Shown in pieces: positions 39,496 through 49,533 of a DNA stretch of 64,000 bases. Source of the DNA: Flexivirga oryzae. Its GTDB lineage: Bacteria > Actinomycetota > Actinomycetes > Actinomycetales > Dermatophilaceae. The stretch is from NCBI RefSeq assembly GCF_014190805.1, contig NZ_JACHVQ010000004.1:62001-126000 (forward strand). Direction: 5' to 3'. The notes below the pieces were generated by a model. The model ran no database searches. It worked only from the letters and a program-made list of their open reading frames with translations, and was not told where the DNA came from. Each line of letters begins with the position of its first letter. The stretch's first letter is position 1. The position numbers and the translations under genes were made by a program.

Positions 39496-41811
39496 ATGGC
39501 TTCCCTTCTCTATCGGCTCGGTCGTACCGCCTACCGGCGGTGGCCGATCTTCCTCGCCGGCTGGGTGATCATCCTGGTCGGCTTCGGAACCGTCGCCCTC
39601 GGCATCAGCAAACCGATGGTCGACAAGTTCAGCATCCCCGGCATCCCGTCGTTGCAGGCGCAGACGATGGAGCAGAAACTGTTCCCGGGCACCGGCGATG
39701 TGCAGGACCAGGCGAGTGCCACGGTCGTCGTCGCGGCACCGGCCGGGCACACGCTGCAGGAGACGAAATACAAGAACGCCGTCAATGAGCTGATCACCGA
39801 CCTGAAGCAGGTCCCGCAGATGCCGACCGACCCGAAGGCGCAACCGGTCAACCCGGTCGTCGCGTCGCAGGCGCAGACCAAACAGATCCTCGCGGCGGCC
39901 GGCAAGACCCCGCAGGAGCAGGCGGCGGCGAAACGCAACGCCCAGGCGTTGTCGCCGCTGTCGAAGGACGGCAGCACCGGCACGATCAGCTGGAACTTCA
40001 AGGTCGACTCGGTCGCCGACGTCAGGACCAGCACGCAGGACGACGTGCTGAAGGCGCTCGCCGGCGCCCGGCAGGACGGACTGCGGGCCGAGGTCAACGG
40101 CACCGCGATGCAGGCGACGGTCGATACCGGCGGCAGCAGTGAGCTGCTCGGCATCATCGTGGCCGCGCTGGTCCTGTTCATCACCTTCGGCTCGCTGGTC
40201 GCCGCCGGTATGCCGATCATCTCCGCCGGTGTCGGCGTGCTGATGGGCGAGCTGGCCATCCAGTTCGCGACCGGTTTCACCACCATCGGCACGACCACGC
40301 CGATCCTCGCGACCATGATCGGCCTGGCGGTCGGCATCGACTACACGCTCTTCATCCTGGCGCGCTACCGGACCGAGTTGCAGGAGACCGACGACCGGTC
40401 ACACGCCGCCGGACTCGCGGTCGGAAAGGCAGGCAGTGCAGTCGTTTTCGCCGGCCTGACCGTGCTCATCGCCCTGTGCGCGTTGTCCGTGGTCGGCATA
40501 CCCTTCCTCACCTCGATGGGGCTGGCGGCCGCCGGTTCGGTCTTCTTCGCGGTCTGCGTCGCGCTCACCCTGCTTCCCGCGGTCCTCGGCCTGCTGAAGT
40601 CGAAGGCGTTCGGCGGTCAGCTGCGGCGGCGTGCGGACAAGATCGCAGCTGACGGGAGGACCACGAACAACGGCGTCCGCTGGGCGAAGCTGCTCGGCAA
40701 GAAGCCCGCGATCGTCGTCGCGCTCGTGGTCGTCGTCCTGGGCGGTCTGGCGCTGCCGATGAAGAGCCTGCACCTGGCGCTGCCCAGCGACTCGACGGAG
40801 GCGTCGTCCACCACCCAGCGCAAGGCCGCCGACCTGGTCACCGACGCGTTCGGCGCGGGACGCCAGGCGCCCCTGCTGGTGGTCGTCGACGGCAGCCAGG
40901 TCGACGGCACCCAGCAGCGGATGGCCGCCTACGGCCAGGTGATGGGCTGGGCGGGCAGCCAGAAGAACGTCGTCAACGCCCAGATCGTCGGCGTCAACGC
41001 CGACAAGACGGGCGCCCAGATCCTCATCACACCCAAGGGCGGCGCCGACGACCAGTCGACGCTGGACCTGCTGAACGCGCTGCGCGACGGTCAGTCCGGC
41101 ATCGAGGCCAGGACCGGCACGCAGGTCGGTGTCACCGGCGCGACCGCGGTGCAGACCGACGTGTCGAGCCAGCTGAGCAGTGCCCTGCCGAAGTACCTCG
41201 CGGTGGTGATCGGCCTGGCCTTCATCCTTCTGATGATCGTCTTCCGGTCGGTCGTCGTGCCGCTGATGGCGACGCTCGGCTTCCTGCTCTCGGTGCTGGC
41301 GACCCTCGGTGCCACGGTCGCGGTGTTCCAGGACGGGTTCCTCGGCCTGGTCGAGGGGCAGCCCATCGTCAGCTTCATGCCGATCATCCTGATCGGGATC
41401 GTCTTCGGGCTGGCGATGGACTATCAGGTCTTCCTCGTCACCCGGATGCGTGAGGCGTACGTCCACGGCGCGAGTGCGCGCGAGTCCATCGTCGACGGCT
41501 TCCGTCACGGCGCCCGGGTCGTCACTGCGGCCGCGACGATCATGATCTCGGTGTTCGCGGCATTCATGTTGCAGAGCAACAGCCTCATCCAGTCGATGGG
41601 CTTCGCGCTCGCGGTGGCGGTCTTCTTCGACGCGTTCGTGGTGCGGATGACGCTCATCCCGGCGCTGATGTACCTGCTCGGTGACAAGGCGTGGTGGCTG
41701 CCGAAGTGGCTGGACCGGATCCTGCCGCGGGTCGACGTGGAGGGCGAGGGCCTTGCCAAGCAGCTCGCCAAGCCGGAGTCCCGGGACGACTCGGACCTGG
41801 TCACGGTCTGA
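39496..41811 (+). CDS. MMPL family (RND-type) transporter
   Basis: A 771-residue membrane protein with twelve expected helices in two halves, each with a large extracytoplasmic loop (about 35-200 and 425-560). MIGLAVGIDYTLFILARYR in half one and IGIVFGLAMDYQVFLVTRMREA in half two are the conserved Asp-Tyr helices that carry protons. Family members export lipids, siderophores or drugs. It is controlled by the preceding TetR gene and ends before a strong terminator. Confidence 0.92.
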   Translation: MASLLYRLGRTAYRRWPIFLAGWVIILVGFGTVALGISKPMVDKFSIPGIPSLQAQTMEQKLFPGTGDVQDQASATVVVAAPAGHTLQETKYKNAVNELITDLKQVPQMPTDPKAQPVNPVVASQAQTKQILAAAGKTPQEQAAAKRNAQALSPLSKDGSTGTISWNFKVDSVADVRTSTQDDVLKALAGARQDGLRAEVNGTAMQATVDTGGSSELLGIIVAALVLFITFGSLVAAGMPIISAGVGVLMGELAIQFATGFTTIGTTTPILATMIGLAVGIDYTLFILARYRTELQETDDRSHAAGLAVGKAGSAVVFAGLTVLIALCALSVVGIPFLTSMGLAAAGSVFFAVCVALTLLPAVLGLLKSKAFGGQLRRRADKIAADGRTTNNGVRWAKLLGKKPAIVVALVVVVLGGLALPMKSLHLALPSDSTEASSTTQRKAADLVTDAFGAGRQAPLLVVVDGSQVDGTQQRMAAYGQVMGWAGSQKNVVNAQIVGVNADKTGAQILITPKGGADDQSTLDLLNALRDGQSGIEARTGTQVGVTGATAVQTDVSSQLSSALPKYLAVVIGLAFILLMIVFRSVVVPLMATLGFLLSVLATLGATVAVFQDGFLGLVEGQPIVSFMPIILIGIVFGLAMDYQVFLVTRMREAYVHGASARESIVDGFRHGARVVTAAATIMISVFAAFMLQSNSLIQSMGFALAVAVFFDAFVVRMTLIPALMYLLGDKAWWLPKWLDRILPRVDVEGEGLAKQLAKPESRDDSDLVTV

Positions 41812-41833
41812 GCGAGACGCCCGGCATACCACG

Positions 41834-41867
41834 AACGGCCCGGTGAGCACGCGCTCACCGGGCCGTT
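41834..41867. terminator. Bidirectional hairpin terminator
   Basis: AACGGCCCGGTGAGC and GCTCACCGGGCCGTT form a perfect 15-bp stem around a 4-nt loop, between the convergent MMPL and lipoprotein genes. Confidence 0.88.
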
Positions 41868-41883
41868 CCGGGCACTCAGGACG

Positions 41884-42696
41884 TCACGACGCGGAGGACG
41901 GGAAGTTGAGCGCGTCGCTCGGTGCCTCGACGCGCGGCTGGCTGTTCCACCCGCTCAGGGTGACCTTGCCGTGCGACGTGCTCGTTCCCTGCTCACCGTT
42001 GATCTCCAGCACCAGCTTGGTGTCGGCGGCGATCGTGATGGTGTTCTTGGTCTTGGCCGACGTCACCACGTAGGCATCCTGACCCTCGTACGACGTCTTC
42101 TTCGTCGTCGCCTTGGCGAGCTCGGCGTCGCTGACGTTGTCCGGGCCGATCGCATCGTCGAGGAAGCCCTTGATGGTCACGTCCTGCAGGCTGGCCGCCA
42201 TGGTCGCCGGGGCGTGCACCCACTTGCCCGCCAGGAGTTGCGCGGTCGTCTCGGGGGCCTTGGCCGCGGACGTCCAGAACGCCTTGTCGCCCTTGACGTA
42301 GTACTTCGAGTCGACCGTGCGGATCGTGGTGTTGCCCTCGGCGGTCTCGAACGTCGCCTCCTGGTTGGAGCCGTCCATGGTCCCCTTGAGGTCGATCACC
42401 TCGTGCTCGCCGGAGTCGGTCACGTCGGCGTGCATGGCGGCGGAGTCCGCCTTCTTGTATGCCGCGCGCGCCTGGTGGATCAGCGTCGTGGCGTCGGGCA
42501 CGGCCGAGTCGCCGTCGGCGGTTGCCGGTGCCGTTGCCGCGCTGGTCGCGGGCACCGCAGCGGCCGAGGACGCGGTGCCGGCCTGGCTCGCCGCGGAGGT
42601 GGAGTTGCCGGAGCTGGAGCTCGATCCGCAGGCGGCGAGCGCGAAGCCGAGGGCCGCGACGGTCGTGACCTGGGACAGACGTGTGACGGTACGCAT
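41884..42696 (-). CDS. LppX/LprG-like lipoprotein, copy 1
   Basis: A 270-residue secreted lipoprotein with a lipobox at ALAACGSSSS. A Ser/Ala/Thr-rich linker (about 25-65) precedes the LppX_LprAFG-like domain, whose members form a hydrophobic cavity for lipids in mycobacteria. Motifs shared with the next gene are DLKGTMDGSNQE, SKYYVKGDKAFWTSAA, LLAGKWV and SGWNSQP. It is downstream of its paralogue on the same strand, 69 nt apart. Confidence 0.78.
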   Translation of the reverse strand: MRTVTRLSQVTTVAALGFALAACGSSSSSGNSTSAASQAGTASSAAAVPATSAATAPATADGDSAVPDATTLIHQARAAYKKADSAAMHADVTDSGEHEVIDLKGTMDGSNQEATFETAEGNTTIRTVDSKYYVKGDKAFWTSAAKAPETTAQLLAGKWVHAPATMAASLQDVTIKGFLDDAIGPDNVSDAELAKATTKKTSYEGQDAYVVTSAKTKNTITIAADTKLVLEINGEQGTSTSHGKVTLSGWNSQPRVEAPSDALNFPSSAS

Positions 42697-42765
42697 GGCG
42701 CCAACGCTACGCGACGGTCAGCGCAGGCGGCGCGACCGCCACGGCCCGTTCGCCCGATCCGCCGG

Positions 42766-43560
42766 TCAGACGGTCGATCCGGAACCCGGGAACGAGATGA
42801 ACCCCTCCGGCACGGTGATCTTCGCCTGCGAGTTCCATCCGTCGAAGTCGGCCGTGCCGTCGGAGCCGTCGCTGGAGTTGCCGGAGACCTCCACGACGTT
42901 GTGCGGGTCGGCGGCGACGACCTTCAGGGTGCTGACGTCCTCCGACATGGGATCGACCGACACTGCGGCGAACAGATCGGTGTCCTGCTCGGTCGTCGCG
43001 TACGTCTTCATCTGCTCGGTGTCGGAGTCGCTGATCGCGTCGGGCCCGAGCATCTCGTCGAGCAGGTGCCGGATGGTCATCTGCTTGAAGTCGCCGGTCG
43101 CGGTGTCGGGCGCGAGCACCCATTTACCGGCCAACAGGGATGCCGTGGTGCCGCCCGAATGTGCCGCCGACGTCCAGAAGTCCTTGTCGCCCCTGACGTA
43201 GTACTTGTCGTCCACCGTGCGCACCGTCGCGTTGCCGTTCTCCGGGTCGTCGACGGTCAGTTCCTGGTTGCTGCCGTCCATCGTTCCCCGGATGTCGACG
43301 ACCTGCGTGTCCCCGGCATTGCTGATGGTGGCGTGCACGTGTGCCGACTTCGCCGCCCGGTATGCCGCCCGCGCCTCATGCACCAGCGTCTTGGCATCCG
43401 GGACCGCCCCACCGCCCTGACTCGCGGTCTGGACCACCGACGAGGCGCTGCCGCTGGGTGGTGTCACGGTCACGGCACCGTTCGAGGCGCAGCCGGAGAG
43501 CGCGACACCCGCAGCAAGGGTGAGGAGCGCACCGACACCGGCACCTGTTGCGGACCGCAT
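42766..43560 (-). CDS. LppX/LprG-like lipoprotein, copy 2
   Basis: A 264-residue paralogue of the 41884-42696 product. The signal peptide ends in VALSGCASNG. Matching motifs are DIRGTMDGSNQE, DKYYVRGDKDFWTSAA, LLAGKWV and DGWNSQA. I start at MRSATGAGVG (43560), the first Met before a signal-like sequence; the frame continues upstream to 43635. The pair arose by tandem duplication and has since diverged considerably. A lipid-carrier role is inferred from the family only. Confidence 0.78.
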   Translation of the reverse strand: MRSATGAGVGALLTLAAGVALSGCASNGAVTVTPPSGSASSVVQTASQGGGAVPDAKTLVHEARAAYRAAKSAHVHATISNAGDTQVVDIRGTMDGSNQELTVDDPENGNATVRTVDDKYYVRGDKDFWTSAAHSGGTTASLLAGKWVLAPDTATGDFKQMTIRHLLDEMLGPDAISDSDTEQMKTYATTEQDTDLFAAVSVDPMSEDVSTLKVVAADPHNVVEVSGNSSDGSDGTADFDGWNSQAKITVPEGFISFPGSGSTV

Positions 43561-43647
43561 CCTCGCATCGTAGTTGGCCGCGGGCCGGACGTTGAGCGGG
43601 TGATATCGATTCGTCCGCCGTGCAGGGCAACCCATACCCTAAGCGGC

Positions 43648-45486
<1,839 letters not shown>

Positions 45487-45556
45487 CGCGCCCACCCCAA
45501 CGCACGCCCCCCACCTCAGACGCGCGCCCACCTCCGACGCGCGCCCCCTCCCTCCA

Positions 45557-45653
45557 CGCCGAGAGGCTCACATACATACCGAGAGGCTCAGAAATACCGG
45601 GTCGAATCGCCCGGATTTCTGAGCCTCTCGGTGCCGTGGTGAGCCTCTCGGCG
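45557..45653. terminator. Nested double hairpin (element B)
   Basis: The outer arms CGCCGAGAGGCTCAC (45557-45571) and GTGAGCCTCTCGGCG (45639-45653) are perfectly complementary over 15 bp. The inner arms CCGAGAGGCTCAGAAAT (45579-45595) and ATTTCTGAGCCTCTCGG (45615-45631) are complementary over 17 bp. Linkers of 7 nt separate outer and inner arms on each side. It lies between the convergent argS and peptidase genes and should stop transcription both ways. It shares geometry with element C. Confidence 0.85.
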
Positions 45654-45677
45654 AGGGAGGCGGCGAGTCGCAGCGAC

Positions 45678-47393
45678 TCAGGAGTGGGTGCCGCCGAGGA
45701 TGTCGCCGATCAGCTTGCCGAGCAGGTCGAGGATGGTGTCGCCGAGGCTCTCGGACTTGTGCGGCGGGGTCTTCGACTTGTGCTGGACCTCGCTGGGGGC
45801 CGGTCCGGAGACCTGCTTGCCGACCGGGTAGACCTTGCTGTCGCCCGGCAACGGCAGGCCCTGGCAGACCGAATCGTGTTGCAGCTGCTTGCCGTTCATC
45901 AGGAAGCCGTATGCCGCGTCGGTGACGCAGGTGTTCTTGCTGCCGATCACCGCGCCGTGGAAACCCTGGTTGTTGACGGTGAGCAGCACCGTGTTGGGTG
46001 CCTTCCGGTGGGCGTCCACGGCGCCTTCGTACGGCGTGGCCGGGTCGAGTGTGTTGTCGACCATCAGGATCCTGGGTGCCTTGGACAGGTCGATCTTGGT
46101 GTTCTTGGCCTTGTAGGGCCAGTACGCGCACTGGCTCACGACCTGGTTGTAGCCCAGCAGCGGGTACTGCGGGCCGAGGCTGCGCGCCTTGGTGACGTAG
46201 TAGTTCGGGTCCTTCTTCCACGAGGTGTCGTTGCAGGTCGTGGCCATGAAGGTGGTCGACTCACGGTTGTCGGTGTAGCTGTCCGACCCGGTGGAGAGCA
46301 GCGCGAACGCCTGGTAGAGCGCGAGCTTGTCACCCTGGCGTGCCTCGTCGAGGAAGCCGAGGAACTTCGCCGCCGTGATGAGCCCCTTGTCGGAGTACAT
46401 CTGCTGGGCCATCACGTTGTCCACGACGTTCGCCGAGAAGAAGCCGAGCTCGCCGTTGACGGCGGCCTTGCGCACCCGCAGGTAGGTCGCGTTCACGGCG
46501 GACTTGGTGGATCCCAGGTGGTACGTGTCGTTGTGACGGGCGGCCCACGGCTGGAACTGATCGGAGAAGCGGCGCTGGAAACCCATCGGCTGGTAGCCGA
46601 AGCTGCTCTGGAAGCTCGAGGTGAAGTCGGTGTTGCTGTCGAGCACGAAACGCCCGACGTGCGACGGGAAAAGTGTGGCGTAGTGGGCGCCGAGCCACGT
46701 GCCCGCCGAGACACCGTAGTAGTCGATCGTCTTGGCACCGAGCAGCCGTCGGACCAGGTCCTGATCTCGCGCGGTGTTGTCGGTCGTGATGTAGGGCAGG
46801 TAATCACCGTGTTGCGCCACGCACTTGTCCACCGACGCCTTGACGGCGGTCTGCAGCGCCTTGACGTTGGCCGGGGTGAGCTGGTGGCTGTCCTTGACAT
46901 TGCTCTTGGGCTGGTCACAGCTCACCGGCGTGCTCTCGCCGGTGCCGCGGGGGTCGACCCCGATGACGGTCTCGGTCTGGCCCATCGGGGACATCGACGC
47001 CACAATCACCGAGAAGCGTGCATCGGGGCCACCCGGGCCACCCGGGTTGGTGAAGACGAATCTGTTGTTGTGGGAGGCCTTTTCGGGCGTGGTGCGAGTC
47101 ACCATCAGGGTGATGTCGCCCTTGCCCGGGTCGGCGTAGTCCTTGGGTGCCTTGACCCGTGCACATTGTGACCGGGCCGCTGCCTTGCCGAGTTCCTTGA
47201 CCTCCTGCGGGCACAGGGCCGCGCTCCACGCCAGCTTCTGGGTCGTGTACTTGGTGAGGTTCGCGTTCGTGGGTGACAGGGCGTCGGTCTGGCCGGCGGC
47301 CGAGGCCGGGCCTGCGGCGAGGGCTCCGCCACCCGCGGCGAGCAGGATGGCCATGGCACTTACGGTGACGGCGTGCGACAGGCGACGGCGCAT
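45678..47393 (-). CDS. Secreted alpha/beta-hydrolase, tripeptidyl-aminopeptidase-like
   Basis: A 571-residue exported serine peptidase of the S33 type seen in Streptomyces SlpD/SlpE and Tap. The signal peptide ends near GPASAAG. The nucleophile Ser is in YYGVSAGTWLG, the acid Asp probably in VDNTLDPATP, and the His in VNNQGFHGAV; the last two lie in the TAP C-terminal domain. The oxyanion strand is FTNPGGPGGPD. ATG 47393 follows AAGGAG. A Lys/Ser-rich tail ends the protein. It probably trims peptides outside the cell. Confidence 0.88.
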   Translation of the reverse strand: MRRRLSHAVTVSAMAILLAAGGGALAAGPASAAGQTDALSPTNANLTKYTTQKLAWSAALCPQEVKELGKAAARSQCARVKAPKDYADPGKGDITLMVTRTTPEKASHNNRFVFTNPGGPGGPDARFSVIVASMSPMGQTETVIGVDPRGTGESTPVSCDQPKSNVKDSHQLTPANVKALQTAVKASVDKCVAQHGDYLPYITTDNTARDQDLVRRLLGAKTIDYYGVSAGTWLGAHYATLFPSHVGRFVLDSNTDFTSSFQSSFGYQPMGFQRRFSDQFQPWAARHNDTYHLGSTKSAVNATYLRVRKAAVNGELGFFSANVVDNVMAQQMYSDKGLITAAKFLGFLDEARQGDKLALYQAFALLSTGSDSYTDNRESTTFMATTCNDTSWKKDPNYYVTKARSLGPQYPLLGYNQVVSQCAYWPYKAKNTKIDLSKAPRILMVDNTLDPATPYEGAVDAHRKAPNTVLLTVNNQGFHGAVIGSKNTCVTDAAYGFLMNGKQLQHDSVCQGLPLPGDSKVYPVGKQVSGPAPSEVQHKSKTPPHKSESLGDTILDLLGKLIGDILGGTHS

Positions 47394-47582
47394 GACTGGA
47401 ACTCCTTCTCGTCCGCGCTGTGGCGGCTTTGTATGTCGCGACGTTGACGCGATGACCCCTGTGGATGGTTCCGACCGATCGGGCCCCTTCGGCGGAACCT
47501 CCTGCGGACCGAGCCTCGCATGCGTCACACTGGAAACGGGTCGTATGAAGCTCGGGGGCTTGGTAGGAGCTGGAGGGTCACG

Positions 47583-47777
47583 ATGTCCGGTACGCCGGAC
47601 ACAGAGCTTTATTTCGTGCTGATAGGTCGAGTCGGCCGCTGCACCATCTGGCCCTGTGCCGCACAGATCCCCGTCGACTGGCGCGTTGCGTTCGGTCCCG
47701 ACACGCACGCACAGTGCGTGGCGTACGTCGAGCGCCACCGGGGTGACAAGCCAACACTTGCCGCGCACCACCGCTGA
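47583..47777 (+). CDS. MbtH-like protein (orphan, divergent)
   Basis: A 64-residue protein with GGAGG 6 nt before ATG 47583. It follows the MbtH pattern: YFVLIGRVGRCTIWP (W23), IPVDWRVAFG (W33), then AQCVAYVERHRGD. The third conserved Trp, normally in an EHWTD motif, is Arg (R53), and the Gly of PxGW is Asp. MbtH proteins activate adenylation domains of nonribosomal peptide synthetases, but no NRPS gene is in the window. It may serve a distant cluster or be losing function. Confidence 0.75.
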   Translation: MSGTPDTELYFVLIGRVGRCTIWPCAAQIPVDWRVAFGPDTHAQCVAYVERHRGDKPTLAAHHR

Positions 47778-47792
47778 CGCGGTCCCACCCCG

Positions 47793-47877
47793 ATCGAGGG
47801 GAGCACATCCCGACCGAGCGGAGCAGGAATACCGGTCGGATTTGTGCTCCTGTCGGTGCGGTGGTGCTCCTTTCGAT
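47793..47877. terminator. Nested double hairpin (element C)
   Basis: The outer arms ATCGAGGGGAGCAC (47793-47806) and GTGCTCCTTTCGAT (47864-47877) pair with two G-U wobbles. The inner arms CCGAGCGGAGCAGGAAT (47814-47830) and ATTTGTGCTCCTGTCGG (47840-47856) pair less perfectly. Linkers are 7 nt on each side, as in element B, and the right linkers differ by one base (TGCGGTG against TGCCGTG). It separates the convergent MbtH and galE genes. Confidence 0.8.
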
Positions 47878-47884
47878 GAGTTGT

Positions 47885-48904
47885 TCAGTCCGGGAAGCCC
47901 TGCGGGTTGTCGGACTGCCAGCGCCACGTGTCGGCGCACATGTCGTCGATGGTGCGTGTGGCGTGCCAGCCCAGTTCGGTGTGGGCGCGGGTCGGGTCGG
48001 CCCAGTACGCCGCCAGGTCGCCGGCACGGCGCGGCCCGATCTCGTGGGGCAGCTCGTGCCCGACCGCACGCTCGAAAGCGTGCAACAACTGCAGCACCGA
48101 GGTGCCCTGCCCGGTGCCGAGGTTGAATGCGCGCACCGGCTCGCCCATCGCCGGCAGGTGCTCGAGCGCAGCAACGTGCCCCTCCGCGAGGTCCATGACG
48201 TGGATGTAATCGCGCTCGCAGGTGCCGTCGTCCGTGGGGTAGTCGTCGCCGAAGACGGTCAGCTTGTCCCGGCGCCCCACCGCCACCTGGGCGATGAACG
48301 GCATGAGGTTGTTCGGGATCCCCTGGGGATCCTCGCCGATGCGGCCGGAGGGGTGCGCGCCGACGGGGTTGAAGTAGCGCAGCAGGGCGACCCGGAAGTC
48401 CTTGGTGATGCTCGCGACGTCGGTGATCACCCGCTCGATCATCACCTTCGTCCTGCCGTACGGCGATGACGCCGAAAGCGGCTCGTAGTCCTCGTGATAC
48501 GGCACGGGGGCGTGGTCGCCGTACACGGTCGCCGACGAGGAGAAGACCAGCTTGTCCACACCGTGCCGGGTCATCGCGTGCAGCAGCGAGAACGTGCTGT
48601 CGAGGTTGTTGCGGTAGTAGGCGAGCGGCTTCTCGACGCTCTCGCCGACGGCCTTCAGTCCGGCGAAATGGATGACCGCGTCGAACTTCTCCTGGGCGAA
48701 GAGGTGCTCGGTCTTGTCCACATCGGTCAGGTCGAAGGCGTGCAACGGGATGGTCTTGCCCGCGAGCGCTTCGAGCCGGCCGAGCACCGTCGGCTTGCTG
48801 TTGGCGAAGTCGTCGACGATGACAACGTCATGCCCGTTGTCGAGCAGCGACAGCGCAGTGTGCGATCCGATGTAACCGGCGCCGCCGGAGACGAGTACCC
48901 GCAT
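47885..48904 (-). CDS. galE: UDP-glucose 4-epimerase
   Basis: A 339-residue short-chain dehydrogenase-type epimerase interconverting UDP-glucose and UDP-galactose. The NAD-binding motif is SGGAGYIGSH, the catalytic pair lies in SPYGRTK (YxxxK), and SSSATVYGD holds the catalytic Ser/Thr. ATG 48904 lies 8 nt after a minus-strand TAGCCT -10 box, so the mRNA is probably leaderless. It works with galK and galT, which lie 20 kb away. Confidence 0.96.
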   Translation of the reverse strand: MRVLVSGGAGYIGSHTALSLLDNGHDVVIVDDFANSKPTVLGRLEALAGKTIPLHAFDLTDVDKTEHLFAQEKFDAVIHFAGLKAVGESVEKPLAYYRNNLDSTFSLLHAMTRHGVDKLVFSSSATVYGDHAPVPYHEDYEPLSASSPYGRTKVMIERVITDVASITKDFRVALLRYFNPVGAHPSGRIGEDPQGIPNNLMPFIAQVAVGRRDKLTVFGDDYPTDDGTCERDYIHVMDLAEGHVAALEHLPAMGEPVRAFNLGTGQGTSVLQLLHAFERAVGHELPHEIGPRRAGDLAAYWADPTRAHTELGWHATRTIDDMCADTWRWQSDNPQGFPD

Positions 48905-48912
48905 GGCCACCA

Positions 48913-48922
48913 AGGCTACGGT
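48913..48922. promoter_or_regulatory. Overlapping divergent -10 boxes of galE and the DivIVA-repeat gene
   Basis: The only 24 bp between the two genes contain TAGCCT for galE (minus strand, 48918-48913) and TACGGT for the rightward gene (48917-48922). The boxes share the TA at 48917-48918. Each lies 6-8 nt before its start codon, and each -35 region must lie inside the other gene. Confidence 0.6.
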
Positions 48923-48928
48923 GCAAGG

Positions 48929-49510
48929 ATGGAGCCCGTGGCGAGGACCCCGTGGACAGCTGATCACATTGCCCGTGTCGAGAATCCTGTGCTCACCGTG
49001 CAGCAACGCGGTGGTTACGTCGTCGCCGACGTCAAGCGACAGCTGGATCGCGTCCTGTCACTGATGCGCACCGGGCAACCGGTGCCGCCGATCAGTACGG
49101 CGGGACTGCGGCGATCCCGGTTCCGCGAGGGCTACTCCCCGGAGTCGGTCACGGCGCTGTTCGACAACATCGCCGAGTGGCAACGGCAGTTCGACATGAC
49201 GCAGCAGATCGAGGAGGCGGCCGCGCCGGAGGACCCGAAGCAGACGCAGCAGCGCTTGACCTGGAGCCGGGAGCAGCAGGTCTGGGTGCGCGAGATCACC
49301 TTCGTGTCAACCCGGTTCGGGTCTTCCTACGAAACCGATCAGGTCGACGACTTCCTCGACAACGTGCTGCGGGCCATGGCGAACGGCGAGCCGCTGCCGG
49401 ACATCCAGAGTGCGAAGTTCCACATGGCGCGCCCCGGGCGCGGAGGGTATGACGCCGCCGCCGTCGACCACTTCCTCGATCAGCTGGAACGCATCCGGCC
49501 CTTGCGGTGA
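48929..49510 (+). CDS. DivIVA-repeat domain protein
   Basis: A 193-residue cytoplasmic protein made of four short DivIVA-type repeats: GGYVVADVKRQLDRVLSLM, EGYSPESVTALFDNIAEW, SSYETDQVDDFLDNVLRAM and GGYDAAAVDHFLDQLERI. The pattern GY-x-x-x-x-V-D-x-F-L is the actinobacterial DivIVA-domain motif found in proteins of polar growth and septation. The long coiled coil of true DivIVA/Wag31 is missing. ATG 48929 lies 6 nt after TACGGT. Precise role unknown. Confidence 0.75.
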   Translation: MEPVARTPWTADHIARVENPVLTVQQRGGYVVADVKRQLDRVLSLMRTGQPVPPISTAGLRRSRFREGYSPESVTALFDNIAEWQRQFDMTQQIEEAAAPEDPKQTQQRLTWSREQQVWVREITFVSTRFGSSYETDQVDDFLDNVLRAMANGEPLPDIQSAKFHMARPGRGGYDAAAVDHFLDQLERIRPLR

Positions 49511-49533
49511 CGTTTGCTCGAGCCGGTGCCGTC

